From Choristoneura fumiferana (Eukaryota > Arthropoda > Insecta > Lepidoptera > Tortricidae): a stretch of DNA of 64,000 nt. Where the stretch lies: positions 5,640,516-5,704,515 of the forward strand of contig NC_133472.1 in NCBI RefSeq assembly GCF_025370935.1, given 5' to 3'. The translations under genes were made by a program, and so were the position numbers. Shown piece after piece: positions 1 through 9,380 of this stretch. Position 1 is the stretch's first letter, and every line of letters begins with the position of its first letter. The notes under the pieces are model-generated. The model was not told the DNA's origin. It saw only the letters and a list, made by a program, of their open reading frames with translations, and ran no database searches.

Positions 1-45
1 ATTAACTTATTAATTTCCGTTTCCAACAGTGGTCAGGATGCTTAC

Positions 46-225
46 CCTGGCCGTCCGCTGTCTGTCGGGCCTGCACGGCATGGAGGACTTGCCGTTGATG
101 AGCACGTTGTCGTTGATGAACCGGACCGAGCACGGCGAGGGCGGCCCGCTCTCCTCCTCGCCCTCCGACCCCGAGTCCCGCGCGAGCGCTTCCGGCCGGA
201 GCACCACCACGCCGGGGTCCGTTGC
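46..225 (-). CDS. Internal coding exon of taperin/phostensin-like gene
   Basis: On the minus strand an open stretch of about 60 codons lies between a plausible acceptor (CTCGTTCCAG, ending at 226) and a strong donor (AGG|GTAAGC, intron from 45 down). Reading from the acceptor in phase 0 gives a product beginning ATDPGVVVLRPEAL, then an acidic DSGSEGEEE run, then PPSPCSVRFINDNVLINGKS. The segment is GC-rich, unlike the surrounding AT-rich DNA, and has no stops. The phase matches the donor of the exon at 47,658, which suggests both belong to one transcript with a very long intron. The VRFINDNVLI block looks like a conserved strand-forming segment near the end of a disordered scaffold protein. 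An alternative acceptor (CTACAACAG at 245-253) would add 19 bases and change the phase. That this is an exon is fairly sure; the link to the 47-kb exon is inference. Confidence 0.6.
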
Positions 226-755
226 CTGGAACGAGATTGAGACACTGTTGTAGAAAGACAGAGAGTGATGGTTAATAGTATATTTTACTACAAGATTTAT
301 TCATTATATAAAATTGCCCTCTTGTATAAATATTGCTTTGCCCAACAGGGTCCGTGGTGATCGCATATCCTTTGTAACATCTTGTAAACATACATTGTGG
401 AAGGGTAATAAAGCATTGAGTATTGAGAGCGTGATTGAAAGCATAAAACGAGCCATTTTACACGAAACGTTCATATGGCCACCCGAGCTGGTACAAGACA
501 CGTTAAGTCAGGGGGAAATGGGGTTAGAGCGAGAAAATAGTCGATAATCGCTTCCACGTCGGCGGTGGGACAAGTGGCATGCACTCGAGGCATCTGTGGA
601 CACTTTTTGCAGCGAGGAATGCCCGGCGGAGACCGGTCCGACGGGACGCATACGGATGCAGTTCTGATGCACAAAGCAACTAAATGGCGGAAGACAATGG
701 CCACAATGGACGAGAGAAACGTCTGAGTAGTGCGTGTATGTATATCCTATTTCCT
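226..755. other. Intronic stretch, no feature recognised
   Basis: The part nearest the exon is AT-rich. A GC-richer block at 540-710 is open on the minus strand but has no recognisable domain and no splice context that I trust. I see no repeat family here. Confidence 0.4.
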
Positions 756-830
756 ACTAATCCTACTAATATTATAAATGCGAAAGTTTGTGAGAATACA
801 TTTGAGTGTGCGTATGTTTAATGTGTTTTA
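756..830 (+). repeat. 5' fragment of 'TACTAATATTATAAATGCG' repeat
   Basis: CTACTAATATTATAAATGCG followed by AAAGTTTGTGAG is the start of a very abundant lepidopteran non-autonomous element. Fuller copies are at 5,800-6,045 and 55,795-56,030. Confidence 0.55.
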
Positions 831-1084
831 AATTCAAATCATTTTATTCCGTAAATAGGCCGCCCGTCATTTTGTCATTTTTAGGGTTCCGTACCCAAAG
901 GGCGCCAACGGAACCCTATATTACTGAGACTCCGGTGTCTGTCTGTCTGTCTGTCCGTCCGCCTGTCACAGGGCTCTATCTCTTGAGACGTACGTAATAG
1001 TTACACTTGAAATTTTCACAGATACTTATTAAGTATTACTGTGGCCGCTATAACAACAAATATTAAAAATATAATAAAATAAAC

Positions 1085-1771
1085 GGTGTACTGCCTTTTC
1101 GGCGAAATATGTTTCGCCAAATTTCACTTAGCAACCAATCTTTCGCCAAAGTTTAATTTGGCAAACAATTCGTTGGCATAACTTTACTACGCATTTTTCT
1201 TATTACGCAACAATTTTATATTGCAAAATTTTACTTCATCACACTTTTATGTGGCAAATAATTATGTAGCAAATGATTGGCTAAGGCGAATAACAAATTG
1301 TCAAATAACATTTGGCCAATTTTTAAATTGCAAAGTTTTACTTCAAAATTTGTGCGAGCGAGCGAAGCGAGCGAGCAAGACGGCTCGGAGCAGAAGCGAC
1401 TTGGATAGTTTAGGTTCAGAAGGCTAAGGCGGGAGCGAAGCGGAGCGTAGCTCCCGCCTTAGCCTTCGATGTTAGGTTTTTTTTATAGCAGCCAGGATAA
1501 CTGCCACTAGGAAAGTAGGTTGTATGCCATTCAATATGTTGCTAAGTTAAGGTATGCCAATCAATACGTTTGACCAAAACATAAACGACATCTTAAAAAA
1601 ATCCCAGATAATAATTTGCATAATAATAATTTATCAAATGATTAGTTGGGAAATGATATCAGTGCGAAATGTTGAATTGGGAAATAACATTTCGCCTAAA
1701 TAAAAATATGGGATAAATAGTTTGGGAGCTAATAATTTGCTATTTAATTTTCGCCGAATCATTAGTAAACC
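1085..1771. mobile_element. Word-array foldback element 1, hAT-like
   Basis: Both arms are runs of a degenerate word (TTCGCC/GGCGAAA, GGCAAA, TTGCAAA, TATGCC). The outer ends are inverted relative to each other: GGTGTACT..TTCGGCGAAA on the left and GGTTTACT..TTCGGCGAAA read from the right. AAAATAAAC flanks both sides, giving a target-site duplication of 8-9 bp, typical of hAT elements. The centre holds a near-perfect hairpin at 1,419-1,467 with an 18-bp stem built on GGCTAAGGCGGGAGC. It has no coding capacity. It is inserted in the 'AGGGTTCCG' element at 884-2,320. Confidence 0.65.
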
Positions 1772-1811
1772 AAAATAAACATAGGGGTGGGGGGGGGTCA
1801 TGCAAGAAACG

Positions 1812-2089
1812 TGCAGGTGGTAGGACCTTGTGCAAGGTCCGCCCAGATTGCTACCACCATCTTGCTCGCTAATCCTGCCGTGAAGCAGCAGTGCTTGCAC
1901 TGTTGTGTTTCGGCGTGCAGAGTAAGACAGCCGGTGAAATTACTGGCACTTGAGGTATCCCATCTTAGGCCTCTAGGTTGGCAACGCATCTGCAATACCC
2001 CTGGTGTTACAGATGTTTATGGGCGTTGGTGATCTCTTACCATCAGAAGACCCACTTGCTCGTTTGCCATCCAACCGATTAAAAAAAAA
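1812..2089 (+). mobile_element. Non-LTR retrotransposon 3' end (poly-A tail)
   Basis: It starts near GGTGGTAGGACCTTGTGCAA and ends with CTTACCATCAGAAGACCCAC, TTGCTCGTTTGCCATCC and a nine-A tail at 2,081-2,089. I recognise this as a widespread lepidopteran LINE/SINE 3' region. It is 5'-truncated and non-coding. Confidence 0.65.
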
Positions 2090-2537
2090 GGTGATTGTTT
2101 TGCCGAATTCTGCTTGATATTAATAACGACAACAGGTAGACGCTTGAAATATTCACACCTCCCTTCAAAATAAATAATTGAATTAAAATAAAATAAATAT
2201 TTAAGGGGGGCTCCCATACAACAAAGTTGACTTTTTGCCGTTTTTTGCTAATGTCTTATGTTGTATAGATAATGGTACGGAACCCTTCGTGCGCGAGTCC
2301 GACTCGCACTTGTTTTTTAAACTACCAGCGCATTCGGAAATACCATTATCGCCAAGAAGAATGGCGCAAGAAACTTGACAGGAACCATTTTTTTTATAAT
2401 AATGTATTACAAATAAAATACTTATAAACTAGATTATAAAATTAAAAAAAAAGAAAAAAATTGCTCGTAAAAAAACCGGAACTTGGAATCCATTCGTTAA
2501 TGTATCAATTTTTCGCCTCTCGTGAGCGCGGCCGACT

Positions 2538-2690
2538 CTTTTTTTTTTTATAAAACGAGGGGGCAAACGAGCAGACGGGTCACCTGATGGAAAGCGATCA
2601 CCGTCGCCCATGGACACCCGCAACACGAGGGGAATCACAGGTGCGTTGCCAACCCTTTAAGGAATTGATAGGCTCGTTTTTTAAAGATCC
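2538..2690 (-). mobile_element. Non-LTR retrotransposon 3' end, minus strand
   Basis: A poly-T run at 2,538-2,549 marks the 3' tail. It is followed by GGGGGCAAACGAGCAGACGG, GTCACCTGATGGAAAG and CCCATGGACACCCGCAACAC, a familiar lepidopteran LINE (CR1-like) 3' region. No ORF remains. Confidence 0.65.
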
Positions 2691-2763
2691 CTAAGTTGTA
2701 ACGCTCCGGGAATGTTGCGCTGTAAGACTCTTGCACGGAGGCCTCACCATCTCTATAGCCGTG

Positions 2764-2900
2764 GTCCCGAGCGACCTTAGGTACACGTGGTCGCTCGGGA
2801 CTGCGCATTTGTCAATCAAACAGAAAAATTACAAAGACGAAGCGCGTCAAAGCTCTTCCGCGGCGTCATGCCGTGCTAAACAGTGTCGCACGGCATGGCG
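2764..2900. repeat. Two adjacent 13-bp-stem hairpins
   Basis: GTCCCGAGCGACC (2,764-2,776) is perfectly complementary to 2,789-2,801. CGTCATGCCGTGC (2,864-2,876) pairs 12 of 13 bases with 2,888-2,900. Loops are 12 and 11 nt. Both are GC-rich in AT-rich surroundings. Function unknown; they could be internal parts of an undescribed transposon. Confidence 0.6.
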
Positions 2901-2984
2901 TCACGCCCAATTTTTTTACAATTTCTGAACATCTAACTGACATAATACATAATTGGAATTTTCAAGACACTATGCCCTATTAAC

Positions 2985-3266
2985 ATAATAAAATAAATAT
3001 CATGGGACACTTGACAACTAAATATAGGTAGAGTCATTCACGATGTCGCGGGCCGTGGTTCTTATTACAATGTCATTAATGTCTAATTATGACAAAATCA
3101 CGCGTCTTCGTGGATGGCACTAGGTATACATACTTAAATTAAACATCCAAGACCCGAAAACAAACATTCGCATTATTCATACGAATATTAGCCCTGGCCG
3201 GGACTCGAACCCGGGACCTCAAGCTTCGTAGTCAGGTTCTCTAACCACTTGGCCATCCGGTCGTCT
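2985..3266 (-). mobile_element. tRNA-derived SINE, minus strand
   Basis: On the minus strand, 3,190-3,266 has a tRNA-like head with A-box TGGCCAAGTGG and B-box GGTTCGAGTCC. It is followed by the family body (TCGGGTCTTGGATGTTTAAT) and a 3' end, TTGTCAAGTGTCCCATGATA, running into ATTTATTTTATT. The same family occurs at 8,325-8,440 and 27,208-27,570. The tRNA-like head is not a functional tRNA. Confidence 0.75.
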
Positions 3267-3304
3267 AACAATTGTAATAACAATTTAGCAACTCGAACTA
3301 CGTG

Positions 3305-3508
3305 TACAGTCAAATAACTGATTCACGTGTCAGGGTGACCTTTGTACTACTAATGCCATGTTGACATCCCACACATCTAACAAATCGGTTATGAAAAGGT
3401 TTTTTAAAAATATCTGCACACGCTTCTACACCGCTAACAATAACAATAGAGTCGTGTTCAGATATTTTTGATCATATTTTTGCTTACAAGTTTATGAACT
3501 CAACTGTA
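3305..3508. mobile_element. Foldback MITE 'TACAGT..ACTGTA', diverged copy
   Basis: It contains AAAATATCTGCACACGCTTC, GTCGTGTTCAGATATTTTTG and ACAAGTTTATGAACTCAACT, matching the cleaner copy at 7,348-7,476. The left terminus is disrupted. Confidence 0.45.
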
Positions 3509-3642
3509 CGCGATTCAGTTTCCTCGACTATAAATAGCCCGCGGTTGCGTGTCATCACCACGTATCGGCTGACAAATAAACCTACTAAACAATTTATTGA
3601 GAGCGACTGCACTGCGTTGAGAACAATTATGTGTCACTCGCC

Positions 3643-4200
3643 TTTTTAGGGTTCCATAGTCAACTAGGAACCCTTCTAGTTCCGCCATGTCTGTCCGTCT
3701 GTCTGTCTGTCCATCCGCGGCTATGCTCAGAGACTGTTAGTACTAGAAAGCTGTAATTTTGCCATGAATATACATACCAGTCACGCCGACAGTGGTAAAA
3801 CATAAATAATTTTTTTTTTTAGGGTAACCTCCCATGGACGTAAAGTGGGGCTGAATTTTTTTTTCTCGACAAACCCTATTATCGTTACATAGGTCTTTTA
3901 AAACCATTGGGGGGTTGCCAGGACGATTTTTCTATTCATTGATTTGCTTGCGAAATATTCAACTTTAAAGTGCAAATTTTCATTTCAATTGAGCGTCCCC
4001 CTCACCTCTCTAAAATCTACTGTCAGGTGGAAAATTTGAAAAAACTCAGGATGGTATTAAATACATCAAATTTACAACGAAAATTATAATGGCTAAGATT
4101 TCTTGACAATATTAGTAGTTTTAAGAGTAAATAGCTGCCTAAGGTATAAAATATACCTAAGCTTGGAAGCTTCGCTCTGCTGCTTACCTTGGAAAATTTC
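3643..4200 (-). mobile_element. 'AGGGTTCC' ~600-bp element, reverse copy
   Basis: This is a reverse-complement counterpart of 11,048-11,690. It has GTCTGTCCGTCTGTCTGTCT near its left end, a CCCATGGACGTAAAGTGGGG block, and GGTATAAAATATACCTAAG at the right end. Non-coding. Partial copies are at 4,593-4,870, 12,345-12,475, 22,737-22,830 and 24,115-24,560. Confidence 0.65.
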
Positions 4201-4592
4201 TGGTGATCAATCTAGGTTCAATAAAGAATTAATGTAGTATTGAACCAACTGAATCGTAAAAAAAAATACCAGGTAGGTATTTTTTCCAGTGCATACACAA
4301 AAAAAAACATTCGCCTTTATACCTAATATTAGTAGGATATCCAAAATGTCACGCAGCAAAGATGTTCCAATACGAAATTAGAATAACTCGGGAATCTCAA
4401 CGCAACTGCTAAAACAAGAGAAGCCGCGGGCAGTGGCTGGTCTTAATATAAAAACATTAGGTTATTACTTCTTTAGTCACCAGGATAATGTTACTAGGTT
4501 ATGTGGAGACAAACGTATTATCGTTTAGCACTACAGCGCCCATGACTGGAGATGGTAAAAGACGGTGTTTTTTCATTTTCAATGCAAGCTGT

Positions 4593-4870
4593 TTAGGGTC
4601 CCTACTTCGAAAGGAAAAAACGGAACCCTTATAGGATCACTTTGTTGTACGTCCGTCCGGCTGTCGCTCTGTCTATCTATCAAGAATTCAGACCCTTTAA
4701 CTCGGCAACGCGTAGGGGTATCGAATCGAGTTGAAATTAAAACTATACATATACTTAGGTTTAAACTTTCTTCAAGCTATGAAAAATTTAAACTTCTAAC
4801 TCAACGCAATCAAAGGATACAATCATTAAAAAGGTGTTTTCATACAAATTGCCTTAATCTAATAATTATA
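4593..4870 (+). repeat. 'AGGGTTCC' element fragment
   Basis: AGGGTCCCTACTTCGAAAGG, CGGAACCC and a CCGTCCGGCTGTCGC tract mark a truncated member of the dispersed family. The ORF across it is incidental. Confidence 0.45.
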
Positions 4871-5223
4871 GGATAATACGTTCTATGATAATACATTTTA
4901 TCGACACGCTCTTTGGCTCAACAGAACCATTCAACAAGCTTAGGTCTATCGAGATTAATAGGTTAAGTTAGGTTACTATTGCATCAAGGCGCGTTCTAAC
5001 TACGCGGAGGAGCTCCGTCGCCTCTGTCACGTGATAGTTCACAGAAGTCCACATTTTTTTTTAATTCTTTCTTTTGTAAGAATCCAGTACTAATGTAGTA
5101 ATAAAATAAAACAAAAATCCCACCGCCTTAGAAAAACTAAAAAAAAAAAATTAAACTGACCGATCCAAAAATTCCTTGTAAAGTTCTAGACTACAAAACT
5201 TATTTTATAAGTGTTTTAATGCT

Positions 5224-5470
5224 GTCGGGTTTTTTCGTACTTTTTAGGGTAAAAAACCCCCGACACCAAAAAACGCCAGCAAAAATAAAAAAAACGCCCA
5301 AAAAAAACGCCGACAATAAAACGCCGCCTAAAAAGTATAAAATAATTATGCACCACCTTCGCCCGCGACTTCATCTGCGAAGCATTCGTTTATCCCTATC
5401 CCGCGGGGACTATGCTGATCTCCCGCAAAATTAGCCTAAGTTAATTTAGTATAAGTACCTACCTAGTAAT
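5224..5470 (+). repeat. 'CCCGACAAAAAACGCC' dispersed repeat
   Basis: CCCCCGACACCAAAAAACGC and AACGCCGCCTAAAAAGTATA are followed by CCCGCGACTTCATCTGCGAA and ATCCCTATCCCGCGGGGACT. Related copies are at 38,640-38,860 and, inverted, at 40,360-40,545. Non-coding. The CCCGCGACTTC block is shared with CTAGC-type elements. Confidence 0.55.
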
Positions 5471-5484
5471 CTTTTTTTTATCTA

Positions 5485-5582
5485 AGCGTCGTCGGTGTCG
5501 GGGGACCGCTAATGTTAACAGGAAACTAAAATACATACATATGTTGTATTTTTTAAAGTATTAACCTTAACGGTGCCCCCCC
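5485..5582. mobile_element. Small foldback MITE 'GGGGGACCGCTAA'
   Basis: The ends GTCGGGGGACCGCTAATGTT and TTAACCTTAACGGTGCCCCC are inverted relative to each other around CATATGTTGTATTTTTTAAA. Other copies are at 38,869-38,967 and 45,238-45,330. Confidence 0.5.
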
Positions 5583-5799
5583 CCCCCCAAAAATAATCCT
5601 AGATACGACAATGGGCATAAGGCGAGAGAAGAGAGGTCGTTCCAATAAATACCTGTAACAATACAACGCTTGTGCAGTTCTCTATTTGTTCAAAACTGAC
5701 CCGGAAAATATGCTCTTATCGCTCCGTCGCTGCGTGCGAGGCGAATGCTGCATTGTTTGCTTGCACTACAATAACTGTTGTAATCAATTTATGTATTTA

Positions 5800-6045
5800 C
5801 TAGCTTTTGCCCCCGGCTTCGCCCGCGTTGAATGCGGTTATCGCGCGTTATCCCCTCGGGAATTGTGCATTTTCCGGGATAAAAAGTAGCCTATGTCAAT
5901 CTCTGACCCATAAACTACCTCTATGCCAAAAATCACGTCGATCTGTAGCTCCGTTTTGAGTGGTTTCGACGTGAAAGACGGACAAACATACAAACACGCA
6001 AACACACACACTTTCGCATTTTTATTATTATTATGGATATTCTAA
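5800..6045 (-). mobile_element. 'CTAGC..CGAAAGTGTGTG' non-autonomous element, minus
   Basis: The left end, ACTAGCTTTTGCCCCCGGCT, and the right end, AACACACACACTTTCGCATT, bracket a body containing CAAAAATCACGTCGATCTGT. It is a near full-length reverse copy of 55,795-56,030. The hairpin-like CTAGC-side end suggests a Helitron-like element, but I am recalling that assignment rather than showing it. Confidence 0.6.
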
Positions 6046-6049
6046 CAAG

Positions 6050-7055
6050 AGTGTACCGATTTTGAAGAATATTTATACCCTTCTGAAGTCTGACGTAATA
6101 TTTCTGTTTTCACAATTTGAACCGAACATCAATCAAATAAAGTTCAATTTTTTTTAAGTCCTCAAGTGAAGACGATACGTATACATTTGCCACGGGATGT
6201 ATACTTACGTCCACTTGCAGGCTTTTTAATCTAGGTTTAAGTGGTCTTAAGTCCTGTCAGATCCATACAAGAACCGTCAGTTTAAGCCTCGAGTCGAAAT
6301 TTAAAAAAGCCTACAAAACGTCCTTAAAGTTTGTGTTACAAAATTCATTTTTAAAACAAGGTTTTTTCATCCAAACTACATATCCGTACCTGCCTAAATT
6401 CAAATCGATGCTATTAATTAAAATCGATGCCATTTTGTAATATTAACTATTGTCACATTGTCATTGTCACTCCGAAAGTTTTGGCGAATCTAATGATACC
6501 TCATATGATGTTTAAAATCGTTCAGCTTATTAGGCTGCAGAGGACCAAAAAATACGCTCAAAAAACTCGGGCAGTTGAGTAAAAATAGTAAGTCGAAGAA
6601 AAGAGGGAAATGTAGAACCAACGTATCGAAGAAGGTTGCTGCCGCGATGAGCTGACAAGATCGAGGAACCATGCTAAACTGGAAGAAAGGACAGGACATG
6701 TGCGATGAATGAATTGCTAATTGCCATCATATTATTGGAGGCAGTAGTCATGTCATGAGCCACCTAATTTAATCTAACCTTCGCCTGCGATTAGGGATCT
6801 TGCTAATCCGCGATAATATGCACGTGCGCCAGCACTTGTTTTCCATTTACCAATCACGAGCCGTGCGTTCAAATTCTATGAGGGTGGCTTTAATGTTGCA
6901 GTCTTGCTTGTGATTGGCTCCTTGAGCTAATTAATTGACCAATCATAAACGTGACGTAGAAGTATGATGGCAAACGGATCTCACGTTACTAGCGTCAACT
7001 AGCCTGTCAGAGAAAGAAACCATCATTAGCTTAGTAAAGTTTGTTGAAAAGGTGC
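6050..7055. other. Intronic stretch, no feature recognised
   Basis: Mixed AT-rich sequence without a confident repeat match. ORFs of up to about 70 codons have no domain and no splice context. Confidence 0.35.
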
Positions 7056-7059
7056 CGAT

Positions 7060-7320
7060 TATATTTTACAAGCTTTTATTTAACTTGCAGTGGATCTATT
7101 TATGTATGTATGTGCGGGTCAAATCTTGCAAGTTAAATTTGACCCACTTCCAGTATCCCTTAGCAGAATTATGTAAATCTGGTGGCAATAATGGCAGTGA
7201 CATCTTCGCAGTCCGGCCAGGATCGTCTCCGCAAGGCGGAACTCTTCAACGTTTAATTGCATCGACTTGAAATTTGTTATGCAAATATAGTTTGGGTGAC
7301 AATGCAAGTTAAGTAGACAA
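7060..7320 (-). mobile_element. 'TACAAGCTTTTATTTA' dispersed element
   Basis: TTTTACAAGCTTTTATTTAA, TTGCAAGTTAAATTTGACCC, GGATCGTCTCCGCAAGGCGG and TTTAATTGCATCGACTTGAA define the family. Other copies lie at 15,979-16,190, 39,290-39,600, 41,520-41,845, 46,435-46,745, 55,240-55,560 and 56,515-56,710. Diverged relatives are within 33,750-34,080 and 34,505-34,880. Non-coding. Confidence 0.6.
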
Positions 7321-7347
7321 AAATTACAATCAGCAAAGAAAAGCTTG

Positions 7348-7476
7348 TACAGTTGTTCATAAACTTGTGGGCAAACATTTGATCAAAAATATCTGAACAC
7401 GCTTCTACGCCGTTAACAATCGTGTTCAGATATTGTTGATAACATTTTTGCTCACAAGTTTATGAATTTGACTGTA
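7348..7476. mobile_element. Foldback MITE 'TACAGTTGTTCATAAACTTG'
   Basis: Terminal inverted repeats: TACAGTTGTTCATAAACTTG at the left, and CAAGTTTATGAATTTGACTG plus TA at the right. The inner arms GATCAAAAATATCTGAACAC and CGTGTTCAGATATTGTTGAT also pair. It is 129 bp with no coding capacity. Confidence 0.75.
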
Positions 7477-8150
7477 CTAAAAATGGAATTTTTACCAAAC
7501 ACTTATTCTTAGGAACAAGATGAAACGTATACGGATTTGGTCTCTTGCAGCCATAAAAATCAAATTTATAAATTTACTTATAAAAATACCTACGAATTAA
7601 GTAATGTACTACGCGGGTAATATTTTGCTTATTGGCTTCACAACGAGCACTTTCGTTTGACATGTCACACGATATAGTTCGCAAAATTGTTAATTTACCC
7701 CCAATTAGTCAAAAACAAAGTCATATCTAATAAGTGGAAATACGTTCGTCCTTGGGTCAACGCCGTGCATCAGTGTTTCAACATCAAAATTTCAACTCAA
7801 TCGGTTCAATAGTTTCGGAGAAAATTGGCTGTGACAGACGAACGAACGGACAGACAGACTCACATGTGATCGTATAAGTGTTCAATTTTTCATTTTGACT
7901 GACGGAACTAATAAAAGTGGTCCAAATTCATGATAAACTTGTAAAAGAGCGATTGATTCAGAATTAATACTAGTCAGCACAGCACTAGCTATTTACTAAT
8001 TATGTAGTGGCTAGAGCAAAAAGCTGCGACCGGTTATTGAGATGCGTAAAAGCATGCGTTCGTGCCGACTATATGAACCTGTTCTGAAAATATTTTTTTA
8101 TTAGATCGTATCGTAATATCAAGGGCACGCAGTTAGAACATGTTCAGCAG
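7477..8150. other. Intronic stretch, mostly unassigned
   Basis: A segment at about 7,770-7,900 (CAACTCAATCGGTTCAATAG, ACGGACAGACAGACTC) has the style of the dispersed 'GACAGACAG' repeats. Otherwise nothing is recognised. Confidence 0.35.
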
Positions 8151-8275
8151 GGCTACTACGAAATTTGAAAATCGAAGTTCGTGTCGTTCGGTCCCTCTAA
8201 CACTTATACTATTTAATGCGAGAGCGAGAGGGACGGTACGATACGAACTTTGATTATCGAAATTCGGAGTAGGCT
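8151..8275. mobile_element. Foldback MITE 'GGCTACTACGAAATT'
   Basis: GGCTACTACGAAATTTGAAA and the right arm CGAAATTCGGAGTAGGCTC are inverted, with inner arms around TCGGTCCCTCTAACACTTAT and GCGAGAGGGACGGTACGATA. Copies are at 58,245-58,374 and at the window end from 63,880. Confidence 0.75.
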
Positions 8276-8324
8276 CTCAGTTAGCCAGTGTAGAAGGTAG
8301 ATTAAAGTTTTTGGTCTGTTCGCC

Positions 8325-8440
8325 GATTGTGACGACCGGACAGCCAAGTGGTTAAAGAATATGACTATGAAGCTTGAGGTCCCGGGTTCGATCGCAGGTC
8401 GGGGCAAATTATTTTGACTTTGACTTTAACAGATAAGGTG
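8325..8440 (+). mobile_element. Truncated tRNA-derived SINE
   Basis: It has a tRNA-like head with CAGCCAAGTGGTTAAAGAAT (A box) and CCCGGGTTCGATCGCAGG (B box). It belongs to the family of 2,985-3,266 but is truncated soon after the head and joined to a TTTGACTTTGACTTT tract. Confidence 0.65.
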
Positions 8441-9127
8441 ACCCGGGGCTATTGTAGCTGGGGGGGAATTGTATCTGAGCCGTCTGATGGCGTCCTTACG
8501 ACGCGATTTTCGCCATGTTCATGTGTGTTGTGTGAAAACAGTCTTCTGGCGAACACAACGTAAAATGGCCGAGAAGAACATGGCGTCGCGTCGTACACAT
8601 TTGTTACATTAGCCCATAGGGCAAATCATTAAATAATAAGAAAATAAAATATGTACATCTCACAATTGACGATAACTAACATCTTGTCACATCAGCCAAC
8701 CTGAAAAGCATTAACGCCATGTCTGAGGCCGGCTGAGCAAAAATACCCACAAACATTCCCGTGTCATACTTGCTCAGGTTTTCCGCTGCAACCAACGCCC
8801 CCCACGCAGCACGATTCCGAACACATTCCTCTAATCAATGTTGGACATCTTATGTTCTGTATTCTGAGTATAGGTTGAGATGATGGCGATGATGATTATC
8901 CAACACGAGTCGTTAATCGCATTGAACGGAGCGCAGGTGGCTGTTACGCGCTCAAAGTTCCAATTCAACAAACAGATTGGCGTTCCACGTTTCAAATTAC
9001 TCTTTAATCGATGGAAGCAAATCGACGGAACAATTTGCAACAGAAATATGAAGCAGAAATATTAACATAGTTGGTTTCATTTTTTATGCATTTATAACCC
9101 CGATCTCCTTGGATTGCTTTTATGATT
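8441..9127. other. Intronic stretch with a weak inverted repeat
   Basis: At 8,498-8,610, GACGCGATTTTCGCCATGTT and GAACATGGCGTCGCGTCGTA form imperfect inverted arms, possibly a decayed MITE. The remainder is unassigned. Confidence 0.35.
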
Positions 9128-9190
9128 TACTAGCTGTGGCCCGCGGCTTCGCTCGCGTTTATTTTGGGGTACATAGATTTACTTCCTACG
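9128..9190. repeat. 'ACTAGCTGTGGCCCGCGGCTT' element end
   Basis: ACTAGCTGTGGCCCGCGGCT followed by TCGCTCGCG is one end of a CTAGC-type non-autonomous element. The rest is too diverged to trace. Confidence 0.5.
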
Positions 9191-9245
9191 ATCCTTTTTG
9201 ATTAACTTTTCGGAGGATTACATGTAAATACAGATAATTCATTAA

Positions 9246-9380
9246 GGGGCTGTTTCACCATCCATTGATTAGTGTTAACTGGCGGTTAGGTGTGATGCCG
9301 TCTCTATTTGTTTTGTTCGAATAGACGGCATCACATTTAACCGTCAGTTAACACTAATCAATGGATGGTGAAACAGGCCC
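9246..9380. mobile_element. Foldback MITE 'GGGGCTGTTTCACCATCC', TAA target site
   Basis: Arms of about 60 bp are nearly perfect inverted repeats: GGGGCTGTTTCACCATCCAT at the left and ATGGATGGTGAAACAGGCCC at the right. Between them are AGTGTTAACTG and GATGCCGTCTC with their complements. TAA flanks both sides, consistent with a PIF/Harbinger-type 3-bp duplication. A second copy is at 24,277-24,418. Confidence 0.85.

Larger units (their letters stand above)
884..2320 (+). mobile_element. 'AGGGTTCCGTACCC' dispersed element, split by insertions
   Basis: The first half (884-1,084) has the TTAGGGTTCCGTACC start, a CTGTCTGTCTGTCTGTCC tract and GGCCGCTATAACAACAAATA. The second half resumes at about 2,168 with AATATTTAAGGGGGGCTCCC and ends at TCCGACTCGCACTTG (about 2,315). 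The 1.08 kb between the halves is later insertions: a foldback element (1,085-1,771) and a retrotransposon 3' end (1,812-2,089). A minus-strand 3' part of the same family is at 49,807-49,960. Confidence 0.7.

Noticed and set aside
471..704. Minus-strand ORF with Cys residues
   Set aside because: It looks faintly like a LINE C-terminal CxxC region, but no flanking LINE motif or tail supports it.
1350..1390. GAGCGAGCGAAGCGAG tract as a regulatory site
   Set aside because: The same wording occurs inside many lepidopteran repeats and here lies within a foldback element.
3190..3266. Functional tRNA gene (also 8,330, 19,262, 44,573, 49,447)
   Set aside because: A and B boxes are present, but acceptor and anticodon stems do not pair properly, and each is joined to a SINE body or palindromic arms.
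4565..4876. Plus-strand ORF of 103 codons
   Set aside because: It lies within an 'AGGGTTCC' repeat fragment; similar chance frames occur in other copies (for example 11,344-11,643).
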